Below are positions 8,716 through 16,800 of a stretch of DNA of 43,996 bases, in pieces. Origin of the DNA: Phenylobacterium sp. GTDB taxonomy: Bacteria > Pseudomonadota > Alphaproteobacteria > Caulobacterales > Caulobacteraceae. A model generated the notes under the pieces. The model saw only the letters and a list, made by a program, of their open reading frames with translations, did not search any database and was not told the DNA's origin. The DNA lies in NCBI RefSeq assembly GCF_030693405.1, contig NZ_JAUYAW010000021.1, positions 1 through 43,996 of the forward strand. The letters are read 5' to 3'. How positions within the stretch are numbered: position 1 is the stretch's first letter; each line of letters starts with the position of its first letter. The position numbers were made by a program, and so were the translations under genes.

Positions 8716-10293
8716 CTATCCGAACAGGCCGTGCAGCCACCACCTGGCCGGGGCGCCCGCCTCATAGAGACCGGCGCGGAAGATCCAGAAACGGCCGCCC
8801 GCCTGGTCCTCCACCCGGTAATAGTCGCGCACATGGGTAGCCGAAACCGCCCCGATGGGGGCCTTCCACCATTCCTCGGCGATCCGCTCAGGTCCCTCGG
8901 CCAGACGGACCCGATGCAGCTGGCCCCGCCAGCGGAACTGCACCGGCGGGTCGTCGGGCACGGGGGCGGTGGCCTCGATGGGTTCGGGGCGCCGGAACAG
9001 GCGGATAGGCCTTGGCTGCGCCGGGTCCCAGCGGGCCGGGGGCTCGGGGGACAAGGGCGCCCGCCTGGCCACCGCCCGCTCGGGCACATGGCTCTCCACC
9101 GCCTGGCTGGTCCAGACCCGTTCAGCTCCCAGGCGGTTGGCCAGGCGGTCTACCAAAGGCGCGATCTCGATACCGCCGCCCGCGGCCTGCTCCGACGCCA
9201 GGGCCGCCTGGCTGGCGCTCAACGCCTCCACCTCGAAGGCCGCGAGCGTCACCTGCTCCACCCCAAAGCCCGGATCCACCTGGTCGAGCCGGGGCAGGAA
9301 GAGGCGGGTGATGCGCGGCGCCTCCCGGGCGCCCACGGCCAGGCCCACCTCCACGGTCTGGGGGCGGCCATCCACCCGGTGATAGGCGATCTCGAAACGC
9401 CGGGCGCCCTGGCCCTCGGCGCTCAGCCGGGCGCAGAGGCGCTCGACGATGTCGCCGCACACCCGGGCCAGGTCCTCTGGCGTGCTGATCGGCTCGGCCA
9501 GGGCCAGGCGGTCAAACCAGGGATTGGCCGGCCGGCGAAAGGCCAGGGCCTCGGGCGCCTCGCCCATGGCCTGATCCAGGCGGGTGATCAGCTCCAGGCC
9601 GAAACGCCGGGCCAGCTGGCTGCGGGGCAGGCGGCGGACCTCCCCGATCCTGCGCAGACCCAGGCGCTCCAGCTGGGCGCAGGCGGGCTCAGAAATCCGC
9701 AGAGCGCTGGGCGGCAGATGGTCCAGCACCTCGCCCTGTCGGCCAGGCGGGCAGAGGCTGGCGCCGTCCCCGTGGCGAGCCAGGGCCCAGGCCGCGCCGG
9801 GCGTATCGGCCACGCCGCAGACCACGGGCAGGTCGTTGCGGGCGAGACGCCGGCGAAAGTCGGCCACCAGGGCGGCCTCGCCCCCCCACAGATGAGCCAG
9901 GCCGGTAATGTCCAGGAACAGGCCGTCCGGGGGATCAGGCGCCACGGCCGGCGAAAACCGCACGCACCAGTCGACCAGGGCCCGCAGGGCCTGGGCGTCG
10001 GCCTCGGGCTCGGCCTCGGCGGTGACGAGGTCTGGGACATAGGCCAGGGCGTCGGCGGCCTTCTGGCCGGGAAACAGGCCCAGGGCCGCGGCCGCGCGGC
10101 CCACCGCGGCCAGCCGGCGGGTTCCGCGGCTCGTCTCCACCAGGGCCAGGGGCGGTTCAGGCGCGGCGGCGACGGGCGGCGTCCTCGCCCCCGACGGGGA
10201 ATCGGATGGGCGGGCTTGCGGGGCGGGCGGGTTGCGCCGGCGCCAGTTGTCGATCGCCCAGCTCGGCGACCAGGCGCAGAGGATGCGCGTCAT
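8716..10293 (-). CDS. imuB: Y-family polymerase-like mutasome protein ImuB
   Basis: Catalytically inactive Y-family polymerase homologue that in other bacteria links DnaE2 to the beta clamp. 525 residues from ATG 10293 ([20 protein letters not shown]), with GGAG seven bases upstream. The usual catalytic acidic motif is replaced by [14 protein letters not shown] (about 125-138), as in ImuB proteins. The tail [20 protein letters not shown]...WWLHGLFG is the ImuB C-terminal signature, thought to contact ImuA. The start lies 137 bases inside imuA in another frame. Confidence 0.95.
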   Translation of the reverse strand: MTRILCAWSPSWAIDNWRRRNPPAPQARPSDSPSGARTPPVAAAPEPPLALVETSRGTRRLAAVGRAAAALGLFPGQKAADALAYVPDLVTAEAEPEADAQALRALVDWCVRFSPAVAPDPPDGLFLDITGLAHLWGGEAALVADFRRRLARNDLPVVCGVADTPGAAWALARHGDGASLCPPGRQGEVLDHLPPSALRISEPACAQLERLGLRRIGEVRRLPRSQLARRFGLELITRLDQAMGEAPEALAFRRPANPWFDRLALAEPISTPEDLARVCGDIVERLCARLSAEGQGARRFEIAYHRVDGRPQTVEVGLAVGAREAPRITRLFLPRLDQVDPGFGVEQVTLAAFEVEALSASQAALASEQAAGGGIEIAPLVDRLANRLGAERVWTSQAVESHVPERAVARRAPLSPEPPARWDPAQPRPIRLFRRPEPIEATAPVPDDPPVQFRWRGQLHRVRLAEGPERIAEEWWKAPIGAVSATHVRDYYRVEDQAGGRFWIFRAGLYEAGAPARWWLHGLFG

Positions 10294-11005
10294 CCTGGAT
10301 CTCCGTATCTGAATAGGCCCCGGGACTTTCAAACAGCCAGGCGCCGGGACGCCCGCCGCGACAGCGCTCCAAGCTCGCCCGCCATCGCGGCGGGCCGAGT
10401 CCTGGTCGCCCAGGGGCTGGCGCGCTGGGGGCCGAGGCGATGGACCAGCGGGTGGCCGCCGCCGATCCGCCGGCGATCCCTGGAGCCCCGCCGCCGAAAG
10501 GCCGCCGGGCGATCAGGAAGCCGGTGGCCCGCCCCTTCTCGCAGGCCAGTTGCAGCCTGCGGCCCGCCGTCAGGTCGCAGGCCTGGGCCTCCACGATCAC
10601 CGCCCCTACCCCGGACGCCCCCAGGGCGTCCTCGGCCGCGGCCAGGGCCTGGGCCTCGTCCCGGACCCAGACCTCGATCAGCCCGCCTGCGGGAAAGCCC
10701 AGACCCGCCAGGCCGGGCGGGTGCAGGTCGTCCTGCCGGGCGATCCAGACGGCCGGCCCCATCTTCAGCAGAGGCCTGGCCAGCAGGGCGACGAAGGCGG
10801 CCGGCGCCGCGGCGGTCTCGGCCTCCATCCCCTCGCCCCCCAGCTCATGCCAGCGGTGAAGGGGCAGGCCCCCGCCGCCGGGGAAGCAGCGGTCGACCGA
10901 CACGTCGCCGAAGGAGAGTGACTCGGAGTCTCCCCGTCCGCCCGTCTCCAGGGCGGCGATCTTCGCCCGCACGGCGTCCAGACGCCCGCTGCGAAAACCG
11001 GCCAT
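10157..11005 (-). CDS. imuA: Mutasome accessory protein ImuA (RecA/SulA-like)
   Basis: First gene of the mutasome cassette; RecA-like accessory protein needed with ImuB and DnaE2 for damage-induced mutagenesis. 282 residues. Seen: N-terminal basic helix and WHELGGEG, the GPAVWIARQDDLHPPGL strand, then EKGRATGFLIARRPF, and RWSIASAPSAPAP followed by RWRASLERCRGGRPGAWLFE, which are ImuA landmarks. The last ~45 residues ([20 protein letters not shown] and beyond) overlap imuB in another frame. ATG at 11005, 17 bases downstream of a perfect LexA box. Confidence 0.92.
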   Translation of the reverse strand: MAGFRSGRLDAVRAKIAALETGGRGDSESLSFGDVSVDRCFPGGGGLPLHRWHELGGEGMEAETAAAPAAFVALLARPLLKMGPAVWIARQDDLHPPGLAGLGFPAGGLIEVWVRDEAQALAAAEDALGASGVGAVIVEAQACDLTAGRRLQLACEKGRATGFLIARRPFGGGAPGIAGGSAAATRWSIASAPSAPAPGRPGLGPPRWRASLERCRGGRPGAWLFESPGAYSDTEIQDDAHPLRLVAELGDRQLAPAQPARPASPPIRFPVGGEDAARRRRA

Positions 11006-11021
11006 GGCTCCTCATCCTCTT

Positions 11022-11060
11022 GTTCTTCTTTTGTTCTAGTCCGGAGTCCGCCAGAGTCAA
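11022..11060 (-). promoter_or_regulatory. SOS promoter of imuA-imuB-dnaE2 with LexA box
   Basis: On the plus strand GTTC (11022-11025), 7 bases, GTTC (11033-11036): an exact match to the alphaproteobacterial LexA box GTTC-N7-GTTC. Read on the minus strand, a -35 TTGACT (11060-11055), a 16-base spacer and a -10 TAGAAC (11038-11033) form a sigma70-like promoter whose -10 lies inside the LexA box, so bound LexA would block polymerase. The imuA ATG follows 17 bases downstream of the box. The site is seen; repression is inferred from known SOS control of imuABC in Caulobacter. Confidence 0.9.
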
Positions 11061-11213
11061 TCAACCCAGAATGAGTCCCGGGTCTGAGCCCTCGCCGGGG
11101 CCGACGAATCTGATACCCCCAGGGACCGCGCGGGCGCCGTCTGGATCGAGAACCGGAGCCCGCGCCCCGCGTTGCGTCCTCATCCAGGCGCCGCATCGCA
11201 AGGAAGGGCGCGC

Positions 11214-11747
11214 ATGCTGCGACGATTCATCGACTGGTGGCGGGGGCCAGCGCCAGCCCCCCAGACGCACGAGGCGCCGACCCGTCAGGCCGGGGCCGTG
11301 CCCTATCGCGTCACCGACAAGGGCGTCTCAGTCCTGCTGGTCACCTCCCGGCGCACCGGACGTTGGGTCTTTCCCAAGGGCGGGCTGATGAGCGGCCGCA
11401 CCCCCTGGGAATCCGCGGCCCAGGAGGCCCTGGAGGAGGCCGGCGTCGAGGGCGAGGTGGAGGATGTGGCGCTCGGCGCCTATCCCTCCGTCCGCATCCG
11501 CGGTGATCGCCGCGAGGATCTGGAGGTCAGCCTCTATCTCCTGCGGGTGACCCGGCAGCTGGATCGCTGGCCCGAACGCGGCCAGAGGCGCCGCCGTTGG
11601 ATGACCCTGCCGGAGGCCGCCGCCCGGCTCGGGGATCCGGGTCTGGTCGACCTGCTCAACCGGGCGGCTGAGCGTCTGGAGACTCTGGCGGCGCCGGCGA
11701 AACCCGCCAAGGGCCGCCGCAAGGTCAAAGCCGCGTCAGGACGCTGA
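11214..11747 (+). CDS. NUDIX hydrolase, diphosphoinositol polyphosphate phosphohydrolase-like
   Basis: Hydrolyses a nucleoside or inositol diphosphate linked to another group; true substrate unknown. 177 residues from ATG 11214, with AAGGA nine bases upstream. The NUDIX region runs from WVFPKGGLMSGRTPWESAAQ into EALEEAGV (about residues 49-77). The helix Glu residues that bind metal (EALEE) are kept, but the consensus first Glu is Arg and the Arg of REUxEE is Gln. This variant box is familiar in the alphaproteobacterial DIPP-like subgroup. A basic C-terminal tail (KPAKGRRKVKAASGR) is present. Its last 23 bases overlap the convergent phosphate transporter gene. Confidence 0.87.
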   Translation: MLRRFIDWWRGPAPAPQTHEAPTRQAGAVPYRVTDKGVSVLLVTSRRTGRWVFPKGGLMSGRTPWESAAQEALEEAGVEGEVEDVALGAYPSVRIRGDRREDLEVSLYLLRVTRQLDRWPERGQRRRRWMTLPEAAARLGDPGLVDLLNRAAERLETLAAPAKPAKGRRKVKAASGR

Positions 11748-13233
11748 GCAGACCATACATGCCCGCCGCCAGCAGGCCGGCGGCCGGAACGGTGACCACC
11801 CAGGCCGCGGCGATGCTCCAGGCATGGCGCCGGCGCACCAGGCGACGCTTCTCGGTCTTCTCCCGTTGCCGGTCGGTGAGTTCGGTGGGGGGCTGAGGCA
11901 GGCTGGGGTCGGTCGGCTCGGGCGCCGCCCCGTTTGGCCGGCGGCGCACCCCCCGATTGGTCAGGATCTCCCGCAGCAGACCCACCCCGAAAATGCCGCC
12001 GATGGCGATGTGGGTGGAAGACACTGGCAGGCCCAGGGTCGAGGCGCCCAGCACGGTGATGGCTGCAGCCTGGGCCACGCAATAGGCCCGGATGGCGTCC
12101 ATCTTGGTGATCTTCTCCCCCACCGTGCGGATCAGGCGAGGGCCAAACAGGGCCAGGCCCAGCGAAATGCCCAGGGCTCCGATGGCCAGCACCCAGAGCG
12201 GCAAGGCGACATCGCCGGCCGTGGTGGCCGACCCGGTCTGGGCGGCGCTGACAATGGCCGCCAGGGGCCCCACGGCGTTGGCCACGTCATTGGCCCCATG
12301 GGCGAAGGACAGCAGGGCGGCTGCGCAGATCAGCGGCAGGACGAACAGCCGGCTGACCTCCTTGCGCCGGTTCTCCATCACGGCCGACCGGCGGGCCACC
12401 CAGGGGCGGGCGGCCAGCCATCCCCCCAGGCTCAGGGTCACGGCCAGGATCAGCGTCGTCTGACCCGAGGGGCTCCAGACCCGGCTCAGCCCCTTGGTCA
12501 GCATGTAGAGGGTGAAGACCCCGCTCATCAGGGCGATCAGCAGGGGGACCCAGGTGCGGGCCGCAGCGATCCGGTCCTGGCGGAACAGGATGGTCACCTT
12601 GATCAGGCCCAGCAGGCCTGCGGCCACCAGTCCCCCCAGGACGGGCGAGATGACCCAGCTGGCGGCGATGGCGCCGAGCGTCGGCCACGCCACCACCCCG
12701 AAGCCGGCGGCGGCGACGCCCGAGCCCAGCACCGCGCCGACGATGGAGTGGGTGGTGGAGACCGGCGCCCCGATCACCGTGGCCAGGTTGATCCAGACCG
12801 CGGCGGCGAACAGGGCTGCGGTCATCACCAGGATAAAGTTGACGGTTCCCAGATCGGCGGGCGGGGTGATGATGCCCTTGGAGACGGTGGCGACCACGTC
12901 CCCGCCGGCCAGGATGGCGCCGGCGGCCTCGCAGATGCCGGCGATGACCAAGGCCGCGGCCATGGGCAGGGCCTTGCTGCCCACCGCCGGACCCATATTG
13001 TTGGCGACGTCATTGGCTCCGATGTTCAGGGCCAGATAGCCGGCGACCACCGCGCCGATGATCGCATAGATCGCCAGGGGCCCGTCGGCCACTACCAGGG
13101 TGGCGAAGATGGTCACGGCCACAAGGAACAGGATCGACAGCCCCGGCAGGGCGATCTGACGAGAGATGTCCTGGGTGGCGCTCTGCAGGCGCGTGACCTT
13201 ACCGAGGTCCTTGTCGAGTGTGGTCTTGGCCAA
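11725..13233 (-). CDS. pit: Low-affinity inorganic phosphate transporter, PiT family
   Basis: Inner-membrane phosphate carrier, usually cation- or proton-coupled. 502 residues, rich in membrane helices. The two PHO-4 signature repeats are visible: NIGANDVANNMGPAVGS in the N-half and SFAHGANDVANAVGP in the C-half. Paired motifs ISTTHSIVGAVLG-like (APVSTTHSIVGA) and PVSSTHIAIGG mark the internal duplication. A cytoplasmic charged loop (about 445-470, TDRQREKTEKRRLVRRR) precedes the last helix. No ATG or GTG is suitable: the best start is TTG at 13233 (MAKTTLDKDLGK). The 3' end overlaps the NUDIX gene by 23 bases. No phosphate-box sequence was recognised upstream. Confidence 0.93.
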   Translation of the reverse strand: MAKTTLDKDLGKVTRLQSATQDISRQIALPGLSILFLVAVTIFATLVVADGPLAIYAIIGAVVAGYLALNIGANDVANNMGPAVGSKALPMAAALVIAGICEAAGAILAGGDVVATVSKGIITPPADLGTVNFILVMTAALFAAAVWINLATVIGAPVSTTHSIVGAVLGSGVAAAGFGVVAWPTLGAIAASWVISPVLGGLVAAGLLGLIKVTILFRQDRIAAARTWVPLLIALMSGVFTLYMLTKGLSRVWSPSGQTTLILAVTLSLGGWLAARPWVARRSAVMENRRKEVSRLFVLPLICAAALLSFAHGANDVANAVGPLAAIVSAAQTGSATTAGDVALPLWVLAIGALGISLGLALFGPRLIRTVGEKITKMDAIRAYCVAQAAAITVLGASTLGLPVSSTHIAIGGIFGVGLLREILTNRGVRRRPNGAAPEPTDPSLPQPPTELTDRQREKTEKRRLVRRRHAWSIAAAWVVTVPAAGLLAAGMYGLLSVLTRL

Positions 13234-13379
13234 TGGCGGCGTCCGTGGGGCTGATCGTCCGTGGACGGCGCATTACCACAGGCTGGCGCGGGAAACAGGC
13301 TCGCCGGCGCCGCATCAGGCTCTTAAGCTCTAAGTCGTGAACGCGCGGCCCATCGAGAAACCGAAGGCGCCCTCAGGGA

Positions 13380-13754
13380 CTATGCGTCGGCGTCGGTCTT
13401 GATCCAGTCCGGCTCAGGGGTCTCGACGAAGCGCACGGCGGCGATGTGGCTTCGGCCCTCCAGCCAGGCCTTGGCCAGCCGGTGGCCGCCGTCCATCAGC
13501 TGGCCCTCGGCGTTGAGGATCACCGGATAGGAGAGCTCAGCGTTGAAGATCCGCTGCGCGTGGCCCGCCACCTCACGAATGCTGGGCGTGTGGCGACCCT
13601 GGAACCAGCAGTCGACGTCAAACTCAGGGATGTCGGAGAGGGCGACCTGCTGCACGGGCAGGTCGGCGGCCAGCGCCCAGAGGCGCTGCGTCCACCAATA
13701 GCCGCGGCCGCCAGGTAGGGTGCGGGAGTGTTTTTCGTCAGGGGGGCCGGCCAT
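13380..13754 (-). CDS. Small ParB/sulfiredoxin-fold domain protein
   Basis: 124 residues. The C-terminal half contains YPVILNAEGQLMDGGHRLAK (about 76-95), the pattern of the ParB/Srx nuclease-like fold (a DGxHR loop that binds nucleotide), followed by WLEGRSHIAAVRFVETPEPD. No helix-turn-helix or dimerisation domain follows, so it is not a chromosome-partitioning ParB. Function unknown; stand-alone proteins of this type are often annotated hypothetical. ATG at 13754 without a clear Shine-Dalgarno. It sits alone between pit and serA on the same strand. Confidence 0.75.
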   Translation of the reverse strand: MAGPPDEKHSRTLPGGRGYWWTQRLWALAADLPVQQVALSDIPEFDVDCWFQGRHTPSIREVAGHAQRIFNAELSYPVILNAEGQLMDGGHRLAKAWLEGRSHIAAVRFVETPEPDWIKTDADA

Positions 13755-13794
13755 GGCGGCAGCGTCGCTTTGACGCCGCCGCCTGGCAAGAGGG

Positions 13795-15372
13795 CTAGAA
13801 GCGCAGGGTGCGCGCTTCCTTGACGTGGGGCAGGGCCTGGATATTGGCCATCAGCTCATCGCTGGGGACCTGATCGACGCCGACCAGGGCGATGGCGTCG
13901 TCCCCGGCCGAGACGCGGCCGAGGTTGAAGGTGGCGATGTTGACGCCGGCCTCTGCCAGCATGACGCCGAGCGCGCCGATGAAGCCCGGCTTATCCTCGT
14001 TGTTGACGTAGAGCATGGTCGGGCCGAAGGGCGCGTCCAGATCCATGCCCTTGACCTCCACCACCCGCGGTGTGCCCGCCAGCACCGAGCCGGCGAAGGA
14101 GCGCTTGCCCTTCTCGGTAGTGACGGTGATGCGGATCAGGCTCTCATAGATGGGCGAGTCTTCCTGGTGGGATTCCGAGAGGGTGATGCCGCGCTCCTTG
14201 GCCACGGCCGGGGCCGAGACCATGTTGACCGCGTCGCCCAGCATGGGCCGCAGGACGCCGGCGAGCGCCGCGGCGGTCAGCGGCTTGGCGTTCAGCTTGG
14301 AGACCTCGCCCTCATAGGCGATGTCGATGGCCGCCACCCCGTAGTCGACCATCTGGCCCGCGAAGACGCCGAGCTTGCCGGCGAGCGCGATGAAGGGCGC
14401 CAGGCGCGGGGCTTCTTCGGCGGTGACCGAGGGCGAGTTCAGCGCATTGGTGACCGCGCCGGTGAGCAGATAGTCGCTCATCTGCTCGGCCACCTGCAGG
14501 GCGACGTTTTCCTGGGCCTCGTTGGTGGAGGCGCCCAGGTGCGGGGTGGCGATGAAGTTCTCGGCCCCGAACAGCACATTCTCCTTCGCCGGCTCCTCGA
14601 CGAAGACGTCGAAGGCCGCGCCACCGATGTGTCCCTCGTCCAGCAGCTTGCGCAGGGCGGCTTCATCCACCAGGCCGCCGCGGGCGCAGTTGACGATCTT
14701 CACGCCCTTCTTGGTCTTGGCCAGGTTCTCGGCCGACAGGATGTTGCGGGTCTTGTCAGTGAGCGGAGTGTGCAGGGTGATGAAGTCGGCCCGGGCCAGC
14801 AGCTCGTCCAGCTCGACCTTCTCGACGCCCAGCTCCACGGCGCGCTCCGGCGACAGGAAGGGGTCATAGGCCACCACCTTCATCTTCAGGCCCAGCGCCC
14901 GGTCGGCGACGATGGAGCCGATATTGCCGGCCCCGATCAGGCCGAGCGTCTTGGCGTAGACCTCCACGCCCATGAAGCGGTTCTTCTCCCACTTGCCGGC
15001 CTGGGTGGAGACGTCGGCGGCGGGCAGTTGGCGGGCGAGCGCGAACATCATGGCGATGGCGTGCTCGGCCGTGGTGATCGAGTTGCCGAAGGGGGTGTTC
15101 ATCACCACGATGCCGGCGGCGGTGGCCGCAGGGATGTCGACATTGTCGACCCCGATGCCGGCCCGGCCGATGACCTTCATGTTCTTGGCGGCGGCGATGA
15201 CGTCCTTGTCGGCCTTGGTGGCCGAGCGGACGGCCAGGCCGTCATAGTCGCCGATGATCTGGAGGAGTTCGTCCTTGGTCAGGCCAGTCTTCACATCGGC
15301 GTCGACGCCGCGCTGTTTGAAGATCTCGATGGCGGCGGGGCTCAGCTTGTCAGCGATGAGGACGCGGGGCAT
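13795..15372 (-). CDS. serA: D-3-phosphoglycerate dehydrogenase
   Basis: First step of serine synthesis: oxidises 3-phosphoglycerate to 3-phosphohydroxypyruvate with NAD+. 525 residues, the long form. Seen: N-terminal RVLIADKLSPAAIEIF, Rossmann motif GLIGAGNIGSIVADRALGL (about 145-163), catalytic Arg region NCARGGLVDE, and His in TPHLGASTNEAQE. Then comes an intervening ASB-type domain and a C-terminal ACT domain (about 452-525, VNNEDKPGFIGALGVMLAEA), which usually mediates serine feedback. ATG at 15372 with AAGAG eight bases upstream. It lies downstream of serC on the same strand, separated by a GC-rich palindromic repeat. Confidence 0.97.
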   Translation of the reverse strand: MPRVLIADKLSPAAIEIFKQRGVDADVKTGLTKDELLQIIGDYDGLAVRSATKADKDVIAAAKNMKVIGRAGIGVDNVDIPAATAAGIVVMNTPFGNSITTAEHAIAMMFALARQLPAADVSTQAGKWEKNRFMGVEVYAKTLGLIGAGNIGSIVADRALGLKMKVVAYDPFLSPERAVELGVEKVELDELLARADFITLHTPLTDKTRNILSAENLAKTKKGVKIVNCARGGLVDEAALRKLLDEGHIGGAAFDVFVEEPAKENVLFGAENFIATPHLGASTNEAQENVALQVAEQMSDYLLTGAVTNALNSPSVTAEEAPRLAPFIALAGKLGVFAGQMVDYGVAAIDIAYEGEVSKLNAKPLTAAALAGVLRPMLGDAVNMVSAPAVAKERGITLSESHQEDSPIYESLIRITVTTEKGKRSFAGSVLAGTPRVVEVKGMDLDAPFGPTMLYVNNEDKPGFIGALGVMLAEAGVNIATFNLGRVSAGDDAIALVGVDQVPSDELMANIQALPHVKEARTLRF

Positions 15373-15392
15373 GGGCGGTTCTCTTCATCAGA

Positions 15393-15507
15393 GCCCCTCC
15401 CCCTTGCGGGGAGGGGTTGGGGTGGGGGTGTTGGCGAGGGTTTAGGGTCCTGATTGGGGGGCGGCGTTTCACCCCCCTCCCAACCCTCCCCCGCATGGGG
15501 GGAGGGC
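15393..15507. repeat. GC-rich palindromic repeat between serC and serA
   Basis: GCCCCTCCCCC near 15393 pairs imperfectly with GGGGGGAGGGC at 15497-15507. Inner sub-stems include CCCCTCCCC..GGGGAGGGG (about 15394-15416) and CCCTCCCCC..GGGGGGAGGG (about 15484-15506), with GGGGTTGGGG and CAACCC segments also complementary. This is the style of dispersed C/G-rich intergenic repeats. It occupies nearly the whole 146-base gap inside the serC-serA unit. Confidence 0.6.
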
Positions 15508-15518
15508 TTTTGGGGGAA

Positions 15519-16688
15519 TCAGGCGGCCTGCAGGTCGGCGGCTAGGGACTCAAAGGCCCAGTCGAGCCAGGGGGTCAGGGCCTCCAGGTCGGAGGTCTCC
15601 ACCGTGGCGCCGCACCAGATGCGCAGGCCGGGAGGGGCGTCGCGATAGCCGCCGATGTCCAGGGCCACGCCTTCCTTCTCGAGGGTCGAGGCGAGCTTCT
15701 TGGCGAAATCGGCCTGGGCGGCCTCGTCCAGGGACGTGACCTTCGGATCGACGACCTTCAGGCACACCGAGGTGTTGGACCGGATGGCCGGATCGGCCGC
15801 CAGGAACTCGACCCAGGACGTCTTGTCCACCCAGCGGGCCAGGACATCGAGATTGGCGTCGGCGCGCCGGCGCATTTCGGCCAGGCCGCCAATGCGCTCG
15901 CCCCATTTCAGGGCGTCGATGGCGTCTTCCACACACAGCATGGAGGGCGTGTTGATGGTGGCGCCCTCGAAGATCTCGAGGTTCACCTTGCCGCCCTTGG
16001 TCATGCGGAACAGCTTGGGCATCGGCCAGGCCGGGGCGTAGCTCTCCAGGCGGGCGACGGCGCGGGGCGACAGGATCAGCACGCCGTGCGCGGCCTCGCC
16101 GCCGAGCGCCTTCTGCCAGGAGAAGGTCACCACATCGAGCTTGGTCCAGGGCAGGTCCTGCGCAAACGCCGCGCTGGTGGCGTCGCAGATGGTGACGCCC
16201 TCGCGGTCGTCGGCGATGAAGTCGCCGTTCGGGACCCGCACGCCCGAGGTGGTGCCGTTCCAGGTGAAGACCAGGTCGGCGTCCTTGCGCACCTTGGTCA
16301 GGTCCGGCAACTCGCCATAGGGGGCCGACAGGACCTCCGCCTCGATCTTCAGCTGCTTGGTCACGTCGGTGACCCAGTCCTTGCCGAAGCTCTCGAAGGC
16401 CAGCAGCTGCACGGGCCGCGCGCCCAGCATTGACCACATGGCCATCTCGACGGCGCCGGTGTCGGAACCGGGGACGATGCCGATCAGGAAGTCGTCGGGG
16501 ACAGCCAGCACCTGGCGGGTGCGGTCGATGGCGTCCTTCAGCCGCGCCTTGCCCAGCTTGGAGCGGTGCGAGCGTCCGAGGACGGCGTTGGTCAGATTTT
16601 CGGGGGTCCATCCGGGGCGCTTGGCGCACGGGCCGGACGAAAACTCGGGGCGAGCCGGCCGCATGGCGGGCTTGGTATGGTCAGTCAC
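15519..16688 (-). CDS. serC: Phosphoserine aminotransferase
   Basis: PLP enzyme converting 3-phosphohydroxypyruvate and glutamate to phosphoserine and 2-oxoglutarate; it also acts in pyridoxal phosphate synthesis in many bacteria. 389 residues from the GTG at 16688 ([20 protein letters not shown]), which has GGGAG eight bases upstream; an in-frame ATG at 16703 has a poorer site. Seen: [12 protein letters not shown] at the N-terminus, [10 protein letters not shown] phosphate-binding loop, and PLP lysine in [15 protein letters not shown] (Lys about 193). This longer alphaproteobacterial type differs from E. coli SerC. serA follows downstream. Confidence 0.95.
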   Translation of the reverse strand: MTDHTKPAMRPARPEFSSGPCAKRPGWTPENLTNAVLGRSHRSKLGKARLKDAIDRTRQVLAVPDDFLIGIVPGSDTGAVEMAMWSMLGARPVQLLAFESFGKDWVTDVTKQLKIEAEVLSAPYGELPDLTKVRKDADLVFTWNGTTSGVRVPNGDFIADDREGVTICDATSAAFAQDLPWTKLDVVTFSWQKALGGEAAHGVLILSPRAVARLESYAPAWPMPKLFRMTKGGKVNLEIFEGATINTPSMLCVEDAIDALKWGERIGGLAEMRRRADANLDVLARWVDKTSWVEFLAADPAIRSNTSVCLKVVDPKVTSLDEAAQADFAKKLASTLEKEGVALDIGGYRDAPPGLRIWCGATVETSDLEALTPWLDWAFESLAADLQAA

Positions 16689-16711
16689 TGCGATGTCTCC
16701 CATCCTTGCAG

Positions 16712-16762
16712 ATGAGCAGCGCCCCGTTGGGAGGGCGTGGCCCGCCGCGCAGAAACGCTCAT
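16712..16762 (-). promoter_or_regulatory. serC: Structured serC leader, possibly serC-DTSS-like
   Basis: In the transcript leading into serC, ATGAGC (16762-16757) can pair with GCTCAT (16717-16712), enclosing small hairpins GGGC-CAC-GCCC (16743-16733) and CCC-AAC-GGG (about 16731-16722). Alphaproteobacterial serC genes often carry a conserved structured leader (serC-DTSS RNA), so this may be one. I matched position and pairing only, not the published consensus. Confidence 0.3.
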
Positions 16763-16800
16763 TTGCGCGTCAGGACAAGCAGTTTTTGCTGAATATTGTC

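Noticed and set aside
5496..8840. Plus-strand open frame of 1114 codons opposite dnaE2
   Set aside because: It is the antisense shadow of a high-GC gene: Gly/Gln/His/Pro-rich, no domain, while the minus strand encodes an unmistakable DnaE2.
8709..9089. N-terminal extension of DnaE2
   Set aside because: The extra 127 codons overlap imuB in another frame and have no family similarity; ATG 8708 matches DnaE2 starts.
8707..11388. Plus-strand open frame of 893 codons opposite imuB and imuA
   Set aside because: Antisense shadow; runs through the LexA promoter and ends in unrelated low-complexity sequence.
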